From NCBI GenBank assembly GCA_005889445.1, contig VBGS01000046.1, positions 1 to 17,093 of the forward strand: a stretch of 17,093 nucleotides of DNA, written 5' to 3'. Made by a program: the position numbers and the translations under genes. This DNA is from Chloroflexota bacterium. Its GTDB lineage: Bacteria > Chloroflexota > Limnocylindria > P2-11E. This document shows, in pieces, positions 1-10,592 of this stretch (positions are counted from its first letter, which is position 1; every line of letters begins with the position of its first letter). The notes under the pieces are model-generated. The model ran no database searches. It saw only the letters and a program-made list of their open reading frames with translations, and was not told the origin of the DNA.

Positions 1-94
1 CGCGCTCTGTTCGGCGCGCGTGTCACGGGCGGCGCGGGTCCTGGGAACCCGCGCGTCGCGCGCAGAGCCGGGTCTCCCGTGCCACCCGCGCCCT
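1..94 (-). repeat. Palindromic repeat, copy 1 (edge of window), just past cvpA
   Basis: This GC-rich stretch begins about 15 bases beyond the stop of the CvpA-CAP gene. Read on the minus strand it shares two blocks, in the same order and at similar spacing, with the element inside the ABC-F gene at 8839-8986. The first is an exact 11-mer GGGTGGCACGG (77-87). The second is a 19-mer matching at 18 positions (35-53). The second block forms a hairpin with an 8-bp perfect stem (32-39 with 47-54) and a 7-base loop. There is no T-run, so as a terminator it would be atypical, but its position at the end of the uvrB-uvrA-cvpA operon fits a REP-like 3' element. The outer end may lie beyond the window. 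I see no gene in 1-108. Confidence 0.5.
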
Positions 95-108
95 GCAGAC
101 ATGGCGTT

Positions 109-1089
109 CTACGGCGTAATGAAAAGTTGCGTGACCATGCGTCCATACGCGCCAGCGTTTATCACGCCGATCCCGATACGCGTGAACTCGGGCCGGAGGA
201 TGTTCTCGCGATGGCCGGGTGAGTCCATCAGGGCGCGATGCGCGACGGCGACCGACTGCGCGTATGCGAGGTTCTCGCCGGCCCGCGTGTAGGTGATATT
301 CGCGGCCTTCAGCCGGTCGAATGGCGAGCCGGCGACCGGTGACTGATGGCTGAAGTATTTGAGCTTGAACATCTCCTGCGAGTGCGCGCGCGCGACGGGG
401 ACGAGCCGGTCGTCCCACACGAGCGCGGCCAGACCGCGCTGCGTGCGCTCCTCGTTGACGAGATCGAAAAGCTGGCGTTCGGCGACCGGGTCCGGCGCGA
501 GATCGAGATCGTCCGGAAGGTCGAGCTTCTGGGTGTCGTCCTCGCCGAGCTTTGTGACGAGGAGTGGCGACCCGCCGAGGGTGGCCGTGATGGCCGCGAT
601 CTGCGGCTGATACGCGGCGAGCTGGTCGCTCACGGCCCGCCCGGTGCGGCTCGTGTCGACCTGCGCCTTGATGTCGCTGCTCACGGGCAGCGCTTCGATC
701 GCCAGGATCGCGACCGCGACCACGAAGAGCGTTCGTATGGCCGAGGGGATCATCCCGAGGACACGGTCGAGCGGGTTTATCGGCGTTCGCCGGATGAGCG
801 CGACGATCGGCCGGATGGCGAGGTACCCGGCGATCGAGAACAGCATCTCGGCGAGCACGATGACGACGAAGAACCCGACCGTCGCGGCCACCGGTTTTGG
901 CAGATGGACGAGCGCCTCGACGACGGTCGCAGCAGGCCCGGCGAAGGCGATGGCCGCGGCGACCGCCAGGACCCACGACGCGAGGCTGTACGCCGTCGCG
1001 ACGAACCCGACCCGGTATCCGTTCCAGACCGCGAGGCCGAGCAACAGGAGCACGATCGCGTCGACCACGTTGAACGGCAGATCCGTCAC
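109..1089 (-). CDS. CvpA-family membrane protein fused to a C-terminal CAP/SCP domain
   Basis: This is a predicted 326-residue protein with two parts. Residues about 1-165 are a CvpA-like (colicin V production) domain with several hydrophobic helices, beginning MTDLPFNVVDAIVLLLLGL. Residues about 205-326 are a CAP/SCP (YkwD-like) domain with the typical LVNEERTQRGL opening, a HSQEM helix, GENLAYA, and the SPGHRENIL segment ending near FTRIGIGV. The family architecture suggests a membrane anchor carrying an extracytoplasmic CAP domain; its biochemical role is not established. The start is GTG, 12 bases after the uvrA stop, so it is probably the last gene of the uvrB-uvrA operon. There is no strong Shine-Dalgarno; the nearby GGAA is too close to the start. 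The first 79 codons are copied, inverted, inside uvrA (2293-2530). This copy is the intact one. Confidence 0.85.
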   Translation of the reverse strand: MTDLPFNVVDAIVLLLLGLAVWNGYRVGFVATAYSLASWVLAVAAAIAFAGPAATVVEALVHLPKPVAATVGFFVVIVLAEMLFSIAGYLAIRPIVALIRRTPINPLDRVLGMIPSAIRTLFVVAVAILAIEALPVSSDIKAQVDTSRTGRAVSDQLAAYQPQIAAITATLGGSPLLVTKLGEDDTQKLDLPDDLDLAPDPVAERQLFDLVNEERTQRGLAALVWDDRLVPVARAHSQEMFKLKYFSHQSPVAGSPFDRLKAANITYTRAGENLAYAQSVAVAHRALMDSPGHRENILRPEFTRIGIGVINAGAYGRMVTQLFITP

Positions 1090-1101
1090 GTGTTCCGGAT
1101 G

Positions 1102-4223
<3,122 letters not shown>

Positions 4224-4224
<1 letters not shown>

Positions 4225-4928
4225 CAGGCGACCGCGGGCTGGGTCGTTGACGTCGTTCGGAGCGTGCGCTGGACGAGCCAGAGGAACGTCAGCCAGATCG
4301 GCAGCGCGGCCAGGCCACCGGAGAGCGCATCGCCCGCGCCGGATCGGAAGGTGAACTGCGTCGCGGGCACGATCGCGAACGAAAGGGCCTGATAGATACC
4401 CATCGGGAGCAGGGCGATGGTCGCGATCCCGAAGATCACCGTTCCGAGGATGAGATACGCGCGGTAGAGCGGCGTTGCCCGCTCGCTCGTCACCGCGAGG
4501 GCGCGACGGGCCCACCAGTGGGCGCCGAAGAAGAGTCCACCGAAGACCAGGAACGTGAGGCCGCGCACGAGGTCGTCGCCCTGCTGCCGGACCCGGTCGT
4601 CGGGGAACGGCTGGATCGGCGGCGGAGTGAAGGGCGGGCAGGGCGTTCCTGGGGCGCAGACCGGGAACGGTTGCGCGGGCTGGATCTGCGGCCGGGGACC
4701 CCCGTACACGACGTCGAGACCGAACGCGGCGGCGAGGACGTACGAGAGGACGCCCGCGAGGCCGATCGTGAAGACGATCACCCCGGCAAGCGACGCGAGG
4801 TACAGGTACACCCGGGTGAGCCCGCCCAGCGAGAGGTCGATCCCGTCACGCCCACGCTGCATGAACAGCGCGACGACCAGAGCGATCCCGCCCAGGACGG
4901 CGAGCGCGGTGAGCACGCCCAACAGCAT
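4224..4928 (-). CDS. DUF5671-like multi-pass membrane protein between uvrB and uvrA
   Basis: This is a predicted 234-residue integral membrane protein of unknown function. Hydrophobic helices lie at about residues 1-22, 40-70, 120-143, 158-180 and 205-224. The segment LTRVYLYLASLAGVIVF resembles the DUF5671 family, a recognition by eye. Between helices 2 and 3 is a proline-rich loop with two cysteines (VCAPGTPC), probably outside the membrane. ATG starts 3 bases after the uvrB stop, and the stop overlaps the uvrA ATG by one base, so it is almost certainly co-transcribed and translationally coupled with both. Nothing in the sequence shows a repair role. Confidence 0.75.
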
Positions 4929-4931
4929 CGC

Positions 4932-7070
4932 TTAGGGGCCGCGCCGGCGGCGACGCTGCTCGCCCGCGCGGATCACCCGCGCGGTCGTGCGGACGGGTTC
5001 GGCGGCCGCGTCGAGGCTCTCCGGACCGCGTTCGAGCACGAGCAGGCCGCGCAGCTCGACGACCTCGTCCCGGAGCATCGCGGCGCGCTCGAACTCGAGG
5101 TCCTTCGCAGCCTGCTTCATCTGGGACTCGAGGTCCTTGACGAGCCTGGTGAGCTCGTCGCGCGGCATCTCACCGGCGGCGATCGGCCGCTTCGCTTTCT
5201 CATTGACGGCCTCGCTTCCGGCCGCATCGCGCAGGCGAAGACCGATGTCGCGAATGGCCTTGACGATCGTCTGCGGCTCGATGCCGTGCTCTCGGTTGTG
5301 CGCGATCTGGATCTCACGGCGCCGGTCGGTCTCATCGATCGCGGCACGCATCGACGCGGTGACGCGATCGGCGTACATGATCACGCGGCCTTCGACGTGC
5401 CGCGCCGCCCGGCCGATCACCTGGATCAGCGACCCTTCCGAGCGGAGGTAGCCCTCCTTGTCGGCATCGAGGATCGCGACGAGCGTCACCTCGGGAAGGT
5501 CGATGCCCTCGCGCAGCAGGTTCACGCCGACGATCACGTCGTAGACGCCCAGCCGCAGATCGCGCAGGATCTCGACCCGCTCGAGCGTCTCGATCTCCGA
5601 GTGGAGGTAATGGACCTTGACGCCCATCTCGCGGAGGTAATCCGCGAGGTCCTCGGCCATCTTCTTGGTCAGCGTGGTGACGATCGCGCGCTGCCCGCGC
5701 TCGACGCGCGTCCTGATCTCGGCGAGAAGATCGTCGATCTGACCTTCGGTCTTGCGGACCTCGACCTGGGGATCGATCAGGCCGGTCGGCCGGATGATCT
5801 GCTCGACGATGCGTGGCGAATGCTCGAGCTCGTAGGGTCCCGGCGTCGCCGAAACGTAGACGGCCTGATCCAGCCGCTGCTCGAACTCCTGGAACGTGAG
5901 TGGGCGGTTGTCGAGGGCGCTTGGCAGACGGAATCCGTAGTCGACGAGGATCTCCTTGCGCGACCGGTCCCCGCCGTACATGCCGCGGACCTGCGGAAGG
6001 GAGATGTGTGACTCGTCGATGAACGCGAGGAAGTCCGGCGGGAAATAATCGAGCAGCGTCCACGGGCGGCTCCCGGCCGGCCGTCGCGCGAGATGCCGCG
6101 AGTAGTTCTCGACGCCGGCGCAGGTCCCGGTCTCGCGAAGCATCTCCAGGTCGAAGTTGGTCCGCTGCCGGAGCCGCTGGGCCTCGAGCAGCCGGCCCGC
6201 GTTCTCGAGCTCGGCGACGCGCTCCACAAGCTCGGCCTCGATGTCCTTGATCGCCTCGAGCAGCTTCTCCCGGGGCGTCACGAAGTGGCGGGCCGGGTAG
6301 ATGTCGATCTTGTCCCGATCGGCGAGCACCTCGCCGGTGAGCGGGTCGAGCTCGGTGATCCGCTCGACGTCGTCTCCGAAGAACTCGACCCGCACGGCGA
6401 GGTCCTCGTACGCCGGCTGCACCTCGAGGGTGTCGCCGCGGACTCGGAACTTGCCACGCGTGAGGTCGGTGTTGGTGCGCTCGTACTGGATGTCGACGAG
6501 ATGGCGCAGGACGGTGTCTCGCCGTATCCGCTCGCCCTTGTTGAGGCGGACGGTCACCGCGCCGTAATCGACCGGGGCGCCCAGGCCGTAGATGCACGAG
6601 ACCGAGGCGACGATCACCACGTCCCGGCGCTCGAAGAGCGAGCGCGTCGCGGCATGGCGCATCTTGTCGATCTCTTCGTTCCGGGAGCTGTCCTTCTCGA
6701 TGTACACGTCGCTTCGGGCGATGTAGGCCTCGGGCTGGTAGTAGTCGTAGTACGAAACGAAGTACTGGACGGCGTTCTCGGGGAAGAACTCCTTGAACTC
6801 GCCGTAGAGCTGGGCGGCGAGCGTCTTGTTGTGCGCGAGGATCAGCGCGGGACGGCCGGCCTCGGCGATGACCTTCGCCATGGTCACGGTCTTTCCCGAC
6901 CCGGTGACCCCCCGCAGCGTTACATGGCGGTCGCCGGCCTTCAGCGAATCCACGAGGCCGGCCGCGGCCTGCGGCTGGTCCCCGGCGAGATCCCACGGCA
7001 AGGCAAGCCGGAACGGCGCTCTCGCCGCCGGCCTGTCGAGAGGAACCTGGAGAGTCTCGCCTCGGGGCAT
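4932..7070 (-). CDS. uvrB: Excinuclease ABC subunit UvrB
   Basis: UvrB is the helicase-like core of nucleotide excision repair; it verifies damage and recruits UvrC. It is 712 residues from the chosen ATG. Walker A GVTGSGKT is at 54-61, and the family-specific beta-hairpin region YYDYYQPEAY at 106-115. Further on are the Walker B box DESHISLPQ, helicase motifs such as VGVNLLREGIDLPEV and QVIGRAARH, and a C-terminal UVR motif (around ELTRLVKDLESQMKQAAKDLEFERA) that contacts UvrC. Start 7070 has AAGGGA a few bases upstream. An in-frame ATG at 7082 lacks a ribosome site and lies almost against the LexA box. It is the first gene of the uvrB-DUF5671-uvrA-cvpA operon. The C-terminus ends in a short basic run. 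Confidence 0.97.
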   Translation of the reverse strand: MPRGETLQVPLDRPAARAPFRLALPWDLAGDQPQAAAGLVDSLKAGDRHVTLRGVTGSGKTVTMAKVIAEAGRPALILAHNKTLAAQLYGEFKEFFPENAVQYFVSYYDYYQPEAYIARSDVYIEKDSSRNEEIDKMRHAATRSLFERRDVVIVASVSCIYGLGAPVDYGAVTVRLNKGERIRRDTVLRHLVDIQYERTNTDLTRGKFRVRGDTLEVQPAYEDLAVRVEFFGDDVERITELDPLTGEVLADRDKIDIYPARHFVTPREKLLEAIKDIEAELVERVAELENAGRLLEAQRLRQRTNFDLEMLRETGTCAGVENYSRHLARRPAGSRPWTLLDYFPPDFLAFIDESHISLPQVRGMYGGDRSRKEILVDYGFRLPSALDNRPLTFQEFEQRLDQAVYVSATPGPYELEHSPRIVEQIIRPTGLIDPQVEVRKTEGQIDDLLAEIRTRVERGQRAIVTTLTKKMAEDLADYLREMGVKVHYLHSEIETLERVEILRDLRLGVYDVIVGVNLLREGIDLPEVTLVAILDADKEGYLRSEGSLIQVIGRAARHVEGRVIMYADRVTASMRAAIDETDRRREIQIAHNREHGIEPQTIVKAIRDIGLRLRDAAGSEAVNEKAKRPIAAGEMPRDELTRLVKDLESQMKQAAKDLEFERAAMLRDEVVELRGLLVLERGPESLDAAAEPVRTTARVIRAGEQRRRRRGP

Positions 7071-7229
7071 GGGTCCCTTCATTCTAGAACAGACGTTCGG
7101 TGCCTTCCGACACGTCGAACGTACTCCCATTGTCGCGCATCAACACCGGTTCGACTCCCGTTCGTTTGTCGACGCTTGCTACAGTTCGCGCCCGCGAGCG
7201 CCCGAAAACGCCCGAAGAGGAAGGTAGAA
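7071..7229. promoter_or_regulatory. Divergent control region between uvrB and cpaB
   Basis: These 159 bp must contain the promoters of the uvrB operon (minus) and of cpaB (plus). A LexA-type dyad lies at the uvrB end. A ribosome-binding sequence for cpaB (AGAGGAAGG, 7215-7223) lies at the other end. I could not find a convincing -35/-10 pair for either gene. Confidence 0.5.
7086..7099. promoter_or_regulatory. LexA/SOS box upstream of uvrB
   Basis: The sequence AGAACAGACGTTCG matches the Gram-positive LexA consensus CGAACRNRYGTTCG at 13 of 14 positions; only the first base differs. The core is GAAC-N4-GTTC. It sits 15 bases upstream of the chosen uvrB ATG, where a bound repressor would block transcription or early elongation. 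uvrB is a classic SOS gene, which supports the call. A weaker CGAAC half-site lies at about 7116-7120. Confidence 0.75.
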
Positions 7230-8018
7230 GTGGAAGATCGTTCGCGCCGGCGCGCCCGGCTGGTCCTCATCGTTGGACTCCTGTTCGCCGTGATCGCCGG
7301 GGTGTCTACGTTCTTCTACGCCCAGACGACCAAGTCGGAGGCTCCCGCACCCATCCCCACGACCGACGTGATCGTGGCCGCGCGGGAAATCCCGCCCAAG
7401 ACGCAGATCACCGCCGCCGACCTCAACAAGGTGAAGATGAACAGTGACGCCGCCCCGCCGTCCGCCCTTCACAAGGCTGAGGATGTGGTCGGGCGCATCA
7501 CCATCACCGCCATCTCCGTCGGCGAGCCGATCCTTCCGACGAAGCTCGCCGGTGCTTCGGGCGCGCCGTTCACCGTCATCCCCGCGACCGCCCTCGCGCC
7601 GGACGGAACCATCCCGGCCGGTACTCCCCAGTACCGCGCGATGTCGATCACCGTCGCCGACGCGCTGGCCGCGGGCGGCAACGTCGCCCCCGGGGACATC
7701 GTCGATCTGCTCTACACGTTCCAGTTCGCCCCCGACAAATACCTCAAGACCGTCAACCCGACCGTGAACGCGACTGACGCGACGGCGCGCATCGTCCTCG
7801 AGCGCGTGCCGATCCTCGCGCGCACCACGACGACCTACGTCATCCGGACGGACGCCGCGACGGCCGAGCGGATCGGCTACCTGGTCGCATCAGGCGGTCA
7901 GCTGCAGATGCTGCTGCGTGCGGCCAAGGATGAGCGCGCGACCGGGACCGTGGGCGCGAGCTTCGACAACGTGAACCCCGAGGTCAAGTTCCACATCCCG
8001 ACGAAGGTCACGCCCTAG
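7230..8018 (+). CDS. cpaB: CpaB-like Flp pilus assembly protein (SAF domain)
   Basis: This is a predicted 262-residue protein. A short basic N-terminus is followed by one membrane helix (about residues 10-30, LVLIVGLLFAVIAGV) and then a SAF-type domain typical of CpaB/RcpC, with the characteristic IVAAREIPPKTQITAADL near residues 48-65. CpaB proteins help assemble Flp/Tad pili at the cell envelope. The start is GTG, chosen because AGGAAGG lies 5 bases upstream; the frame stays open further upstream but only as a shadow of uvrB. No other tad/flp gene is in the window, so a role in pili is inferred from family alone. Its last 11 bases overlap the end of coaE on the opposite strand. Confidence 0.85.
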   Translation: MEDRSRRRARLVLIVGLLFAVIAGVSTFFYAQTTKSEAPAPIPTTDVIVAAREIPPKTQITAADLNKVKMNSDAAPPSALHKAEDVVGRITITAISVGEPILPTKLAGASGAPFTVIPATALAPDGTIPAGTPQYRAMSITVADALAAGGNVAPGDIVDLLYTFQFAPDKYLKTVNPTVNATDATARIVLERVPILARTTTTYVIRTDAATAERIGYLVASGGQLQMLLRAAKDERATGTVGASFDNVNPEVKFHIPTKVTP

Positions 8019-8607
8019 CCCGTCGCAGCCCGGCCCAGGCCTCGCCTACACGTTCGCGCGTCCGATCGCGGTCGCCGTCGTTCTCGATGACGACGTCCGC
8101 GGCGGTGCGGTACTGCTGGTCGGTCAGCTGATTCGCGAGACGCAGCTCCGCCTCGCGCTTTGGCATGCCCCGCGCGGACAGCCGTTCGATCATCGCGGGA
8201 CGGGGTGTCAGGACCACCCACACGGCGTCGCACGCGTTCCGCAGGTCGCTCTCCAGCAGCTTGATCGCCTCGATCACGAGCACGTCCTTGTCGCCGAGCA
8301 TCGCTCGGGCCTGGAGGATCCGGGCGATCACGCGCGGATGCATGATCCGCTCGAGGCGCTGGAGCTTCAGCGGATCGCCAAAGACCTCCTCGGCGAGCTT
8401 CGCGCGATCGATCTCCCTGTCCTCGCCCAGCACCTTTGTGCCGAACTGCTGGACGATCGCGCTGTAGCCGATCGTGCCGCGGCTCTGCTCGTCGCGCACG
8501 ATCGCGTCCGCGTCGAGCACCTTCGCGCCGAGCTCGCGGAGGATCGCCGCCACCGTCGATTTGCCCGCGCCGATCGGCCCGGTGAGTCCGATGACGAACG
8601 CGGTCAC
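8008..8607 (-). CDS. coaE: Dephospho-CoA kinase
   Basis: CoaE phosphorylates the 3'-OH of dephospho-CoA, the last step of coenzyme A synthesis, in the cytoplasm. The P-loop GLTGPIGAGKST is close to the N-terminus, followed by the LDADAIVRD segment and ERIMHPRV, both typical of the family. It is 199 residues from GTG at 8607, a normal length. That GTG forms a GTGA overlap with the ABC-F stop and places the P-loop about 6 residues in, so it is preferred over the upstream in-frame start at 8634. It is the last gene of the polA-fpg-ABC-F unit and ends tail to tail with cpaB, sharing 11 bp. Confidence 0.95.
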   Translation of the reverse strand: MTAFVIGLTGPIGAGKSTVAAILRELGAKVLDADAIVRDEQSRGTIGYSAIVQQFGTKVLGEDREIDRAKLAEEVFGDPLKLQRLERIMHPRVIARILQARAMLGDKDVLVIEAIKLLESDLRNACDAVWVVLTPRPAMIERLSARGMPKREAELRLANQLTDQQYRTAADVVIENDGDRDRTRERVGEAWAGLRRARA

Positions 8608-10592
8608 TCGGTCTTCTCGCTCTCGCGAGTCCACTCGTCGTACAACTCGCGAAGCGACCGTGCCAGCGACTCGTGCTCCTCGCCGATGCGACGCGTCTCC
8701 AGATAGTTTCCCGACTGCGCGATCTGGCTGACCTTCTCTTCGAGCTGGCGGAGCTGAAGCTCCATCGCTTCAATCCGGGCCTCTAGCGCGCGGGCGCCCT
8801 CGATGCGCCTCGCAGCCGAGGCTTTCGAGGTCGAGCGGCCGCCGGGGGTGGCACGGCGAGGGGAGTCGCTCGCGAGCCGCGGGTGCCCAGGACCCGTCCC
8901 GGCAGGACGGCCTCTCTGCCGCGAGCGCGGGACGGGAGGGCTGCGGCGAGCGAGCGGACCCCGAGCCGGGACAGGACCCCCGGCGGTAGCAAGATCCGGC
9001 ATTGGCAATGCGGCACCCGAGGCGCGCAGGCGCTGGAGGCCCGTCCAGTTCCCCTCGAAGCGCTTCAGCACGCCAGCTTCGATGGGCCAGATCTCCGTCG
9101 CGAGCTTGTCGATGAAATATCTGTCGTGCGAGACGACGAGCAGCGCGCCCTCGAACGTTTGCAGGACAGCTTCGAGCTGTTCGCGAGCAAGAAGATCGAG
9201 ATGATTGGTCGGCTCGTCGAGCACGAGCAGATTCGCGTGTCGGGCGGCAAGGCGCGCGAGCGCGAGGCGCGAGCGCTCGCCGCCCGAGAGAACGCCGACG
9301 CTCTTGAAGACGTCGTCGCCGCGGAACAGGAAGCGAGCGAGGTGCTCGCGCGCTTCCTGCTCGTCCATCGGGAGAGCGCGACGCATCGCGTCGATGACCG
9401 TCTCGTCCCCGGTGAGCTCGCTCTGCGCCTGCGCGAGGAAGGCCACCCGCGCGGTCGGAGCGGACGACACGTAGCCCTCGAGGGCGGCGAGGTCGCCCAC
9501 AAGCGTGCGCACCAGGGTCGTCTTGCCGGCCCCGTTCGGTCCCACGACCGCCACGCGCGCGTCCCGCGCGATCCGGAGCGCACCGGTGCGGACGAGCGGA
9601 GCTGTGTAGCCGACCGCGAGCGACGTGGTCTCGATCACTGTGTCGCCCGCGAGGTGAGCCGCCTCGAGACGCCAACCGTGGCGCTGGACCTGCTCGGGTC
9701 CCTGGATGCGCTCAACGCGGGCCAGCCTCTTGCCGCGGCCGCGCGCCTCCTTCGAGCGCTGCCCGGCGCCATAGCGGCGGATGAACTCCTCGGTGCGGGC
9801 GATCTCCTCGGCCTGCTTGGCCGACGCCTTCTCGAGGCTCGCGTCGCGCTCGGCGCGCTGTCTCGCGTACTGCGAATACCCGCCGCGGTACTCCACCACG
9901 GTCCCTCGCTCGAACGACAGCGTGCGGCTGGTCACGCGGTCGAGGAACCACCGGTCGTGCGAGCTGACGAGGATCGTCGACTCCTGCTCGATCAAGAATC
10001 GCTCGAGCCACTCGAGCGCCGCGACGTCGAGATGGTTGGTCGGCTCGTCGAGCAGCAGCAGGTCGGGATCATCCAGGAGCAGCCGCGCGAGGCCGAGACG
10101 GGTGCGCTCCCCTCCCGACAGCGTGCGCACCTCGCGCTCGCGAAGATCGTTCAGCCCGAGACCGCCGAGGACGCGGCCGAGCGTCGCCTCGAAGTCGTAC
10201 CCACCGGCATGCTCGAAGCGGTGCTGCACATCGGCGTAGGCCCCGAGCGCCTCGTCATCGCCGGTGGCCAGACGGGGCTCGAGCGCTCGCATCTCGGCCT
10301 CGAGCTCGCGCAGATGCGCGGCCGCGCCGCGCGCGTGCTCGTCGACCGAGCCGGCCGACTCGCCCAGCAGCTCCTGCTCCAGAAAGCCGATCCGCGTCCC
10401 GCGTGCGAGCGCGACATTGCCGGCGTCTGGCGCGTCGAATCCCGCCGCGATGCGCAGCAGCGTCGTCTTGCCGACGCCGTTCGGGCCAACGAGCCCGACG
10501 CGGTCGCCGCGCGCGAGCCGGAAGGAGACCTCGCTGAAGAGAAGGCGTTCGCCGAACCGCCTCGCGACCGCCTGGACCGAGAGAACGCTCAT
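8604..10592 (-). CDS. ABC-F family ATPase (Uup/EttA type) with a palindromic-element insertion
   Basis: This soluble tandem ATPase is 662 residues. ABC-F proteins act on ribosomes (translation factors, stall relief or antibiotic protection) rather than in transport, and no membrane segment is seen. Domain 1 has GPNGVGKTT (36-44), LSGGERTRLGLARLL and LLLLDEPTNHLD. Domain 2 has GPNGAGKTT, LSGGERSRLALARL and LVLDEPTNHLD. Between them is the charged linker EEIARTEEFIRRYGAGQRSKEARGRGK (split: EEIARTEEFIRRYGAG then QRSKEARGRGK). The C-terminus (about 595-662) is a coiled-coil-like helix pair. Residues about 536-585 are a Pro/Arg/Gly-rich stretch encoded by the element at 8839-8986, in a probable flexible linker, so function may survive. 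The start is the ATG in an ATGA overlap with the fpg stop. Which ABC-F subfamily it belongs to cannot be fixed by eye. Confidence 0.92.
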   Translation of the reverse strand: MSVLSVQAVARRFGERLLFSEVSFRLARGDRVGLVGPNGVGKTTLLRIAAGFDAPDAGNVALARGTRIGFLEQELLGESAGSVDEHARGAAAHLRELEAEMRALEPRLATGDDEALGAYADVQHRFEHAGGYDFEATLGRVLGGLGLNDLREREVRTLSGGERTRLGLARLLLDDPDLLLLDEPTNHLDVAALEWLERFLIEQESTILVSSHDRWFLDRVTSRTLSFERGTVVEYRGGYSQYARQRAERDASLEKASAKQAEEIARTEEFIRRYGAGQRSKEARGRGKRLARVERIQGPEQVQRHGWRLEAAHLAGDTVIETTSLAVGYTAPLVRTGALRIARDARVAVVGPNGAGKTTLVRTLVGDLAALEGYVSSAPTARVAFLAQAQSELTGDETVIDAMRRALPMDEQEAREHLARFLFRGDDVFKSVGVLSGGERSRLALARLAARHANLLVLDEPTNHLDLLAREQLEAVLQTFEGALLVVSHDRYFIDKLATEIWPIEAGVLKRFEGNWTGLQRLRASGAALPMPDLATAGGPVPARGPLARRSPPVPRSRQRGRPAGTGPGHPRLASDSPRRATPGGRSTSKASAARRIEGARALEARIEAMELQLRQLEEKVSQIAQSGNYLETRRIGEEHESLARSLRELYDEWTRESEKTE
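8839..8986. repeat. Palindromic repeat element inserted in frame in the ABC-F gene (copy 2)
   Basis: An element of about 148 bp is bounded by an 11-bp perfect terminal inverted repeat: CCGCCGGGGGT (8839-8849) and ACCCCCGGCGG (8976-8986). Weaker internal symmetry follows inward from both ends. All three minus-strand frames are open across it. It encodes low-complexity Arg/Pro/Gly sequence between the second ATPase domain and the C-terminal coiled coil. It shares GGGTGGCACGG (8846-8856) and a 19-base block (8878-8896) with copy 1 at the left window edge. I found no clear target-site duplication and no transposase. Confidence 0.65.

Noticed and set aside
4225..4515. N-terminal extension of UvrA by 97 codons
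   Set aside because: It overlaps the DUF5671-like gene entirely. The TGATG junction and the standard UvrA start MPLDHIHVKG favour 4224.
7095..7170. GGTTCGACTCC (7148-7158) looks like a tRNA T-loop upstream of cpaB
   Set aside because: The flanking stem pairs at only 4 of 5 positions, and no matching acceptor or anticodon stem is found upstream. At most it is a worn fragment; chance is equally likely.
6093..7229. Upstream extension of the cpaB frame by 379 codons
   Set aside because: It runs antisense to uvrB. The GTG at 7230 has a good ribosome site and begins a normal CpaB N-terminus.
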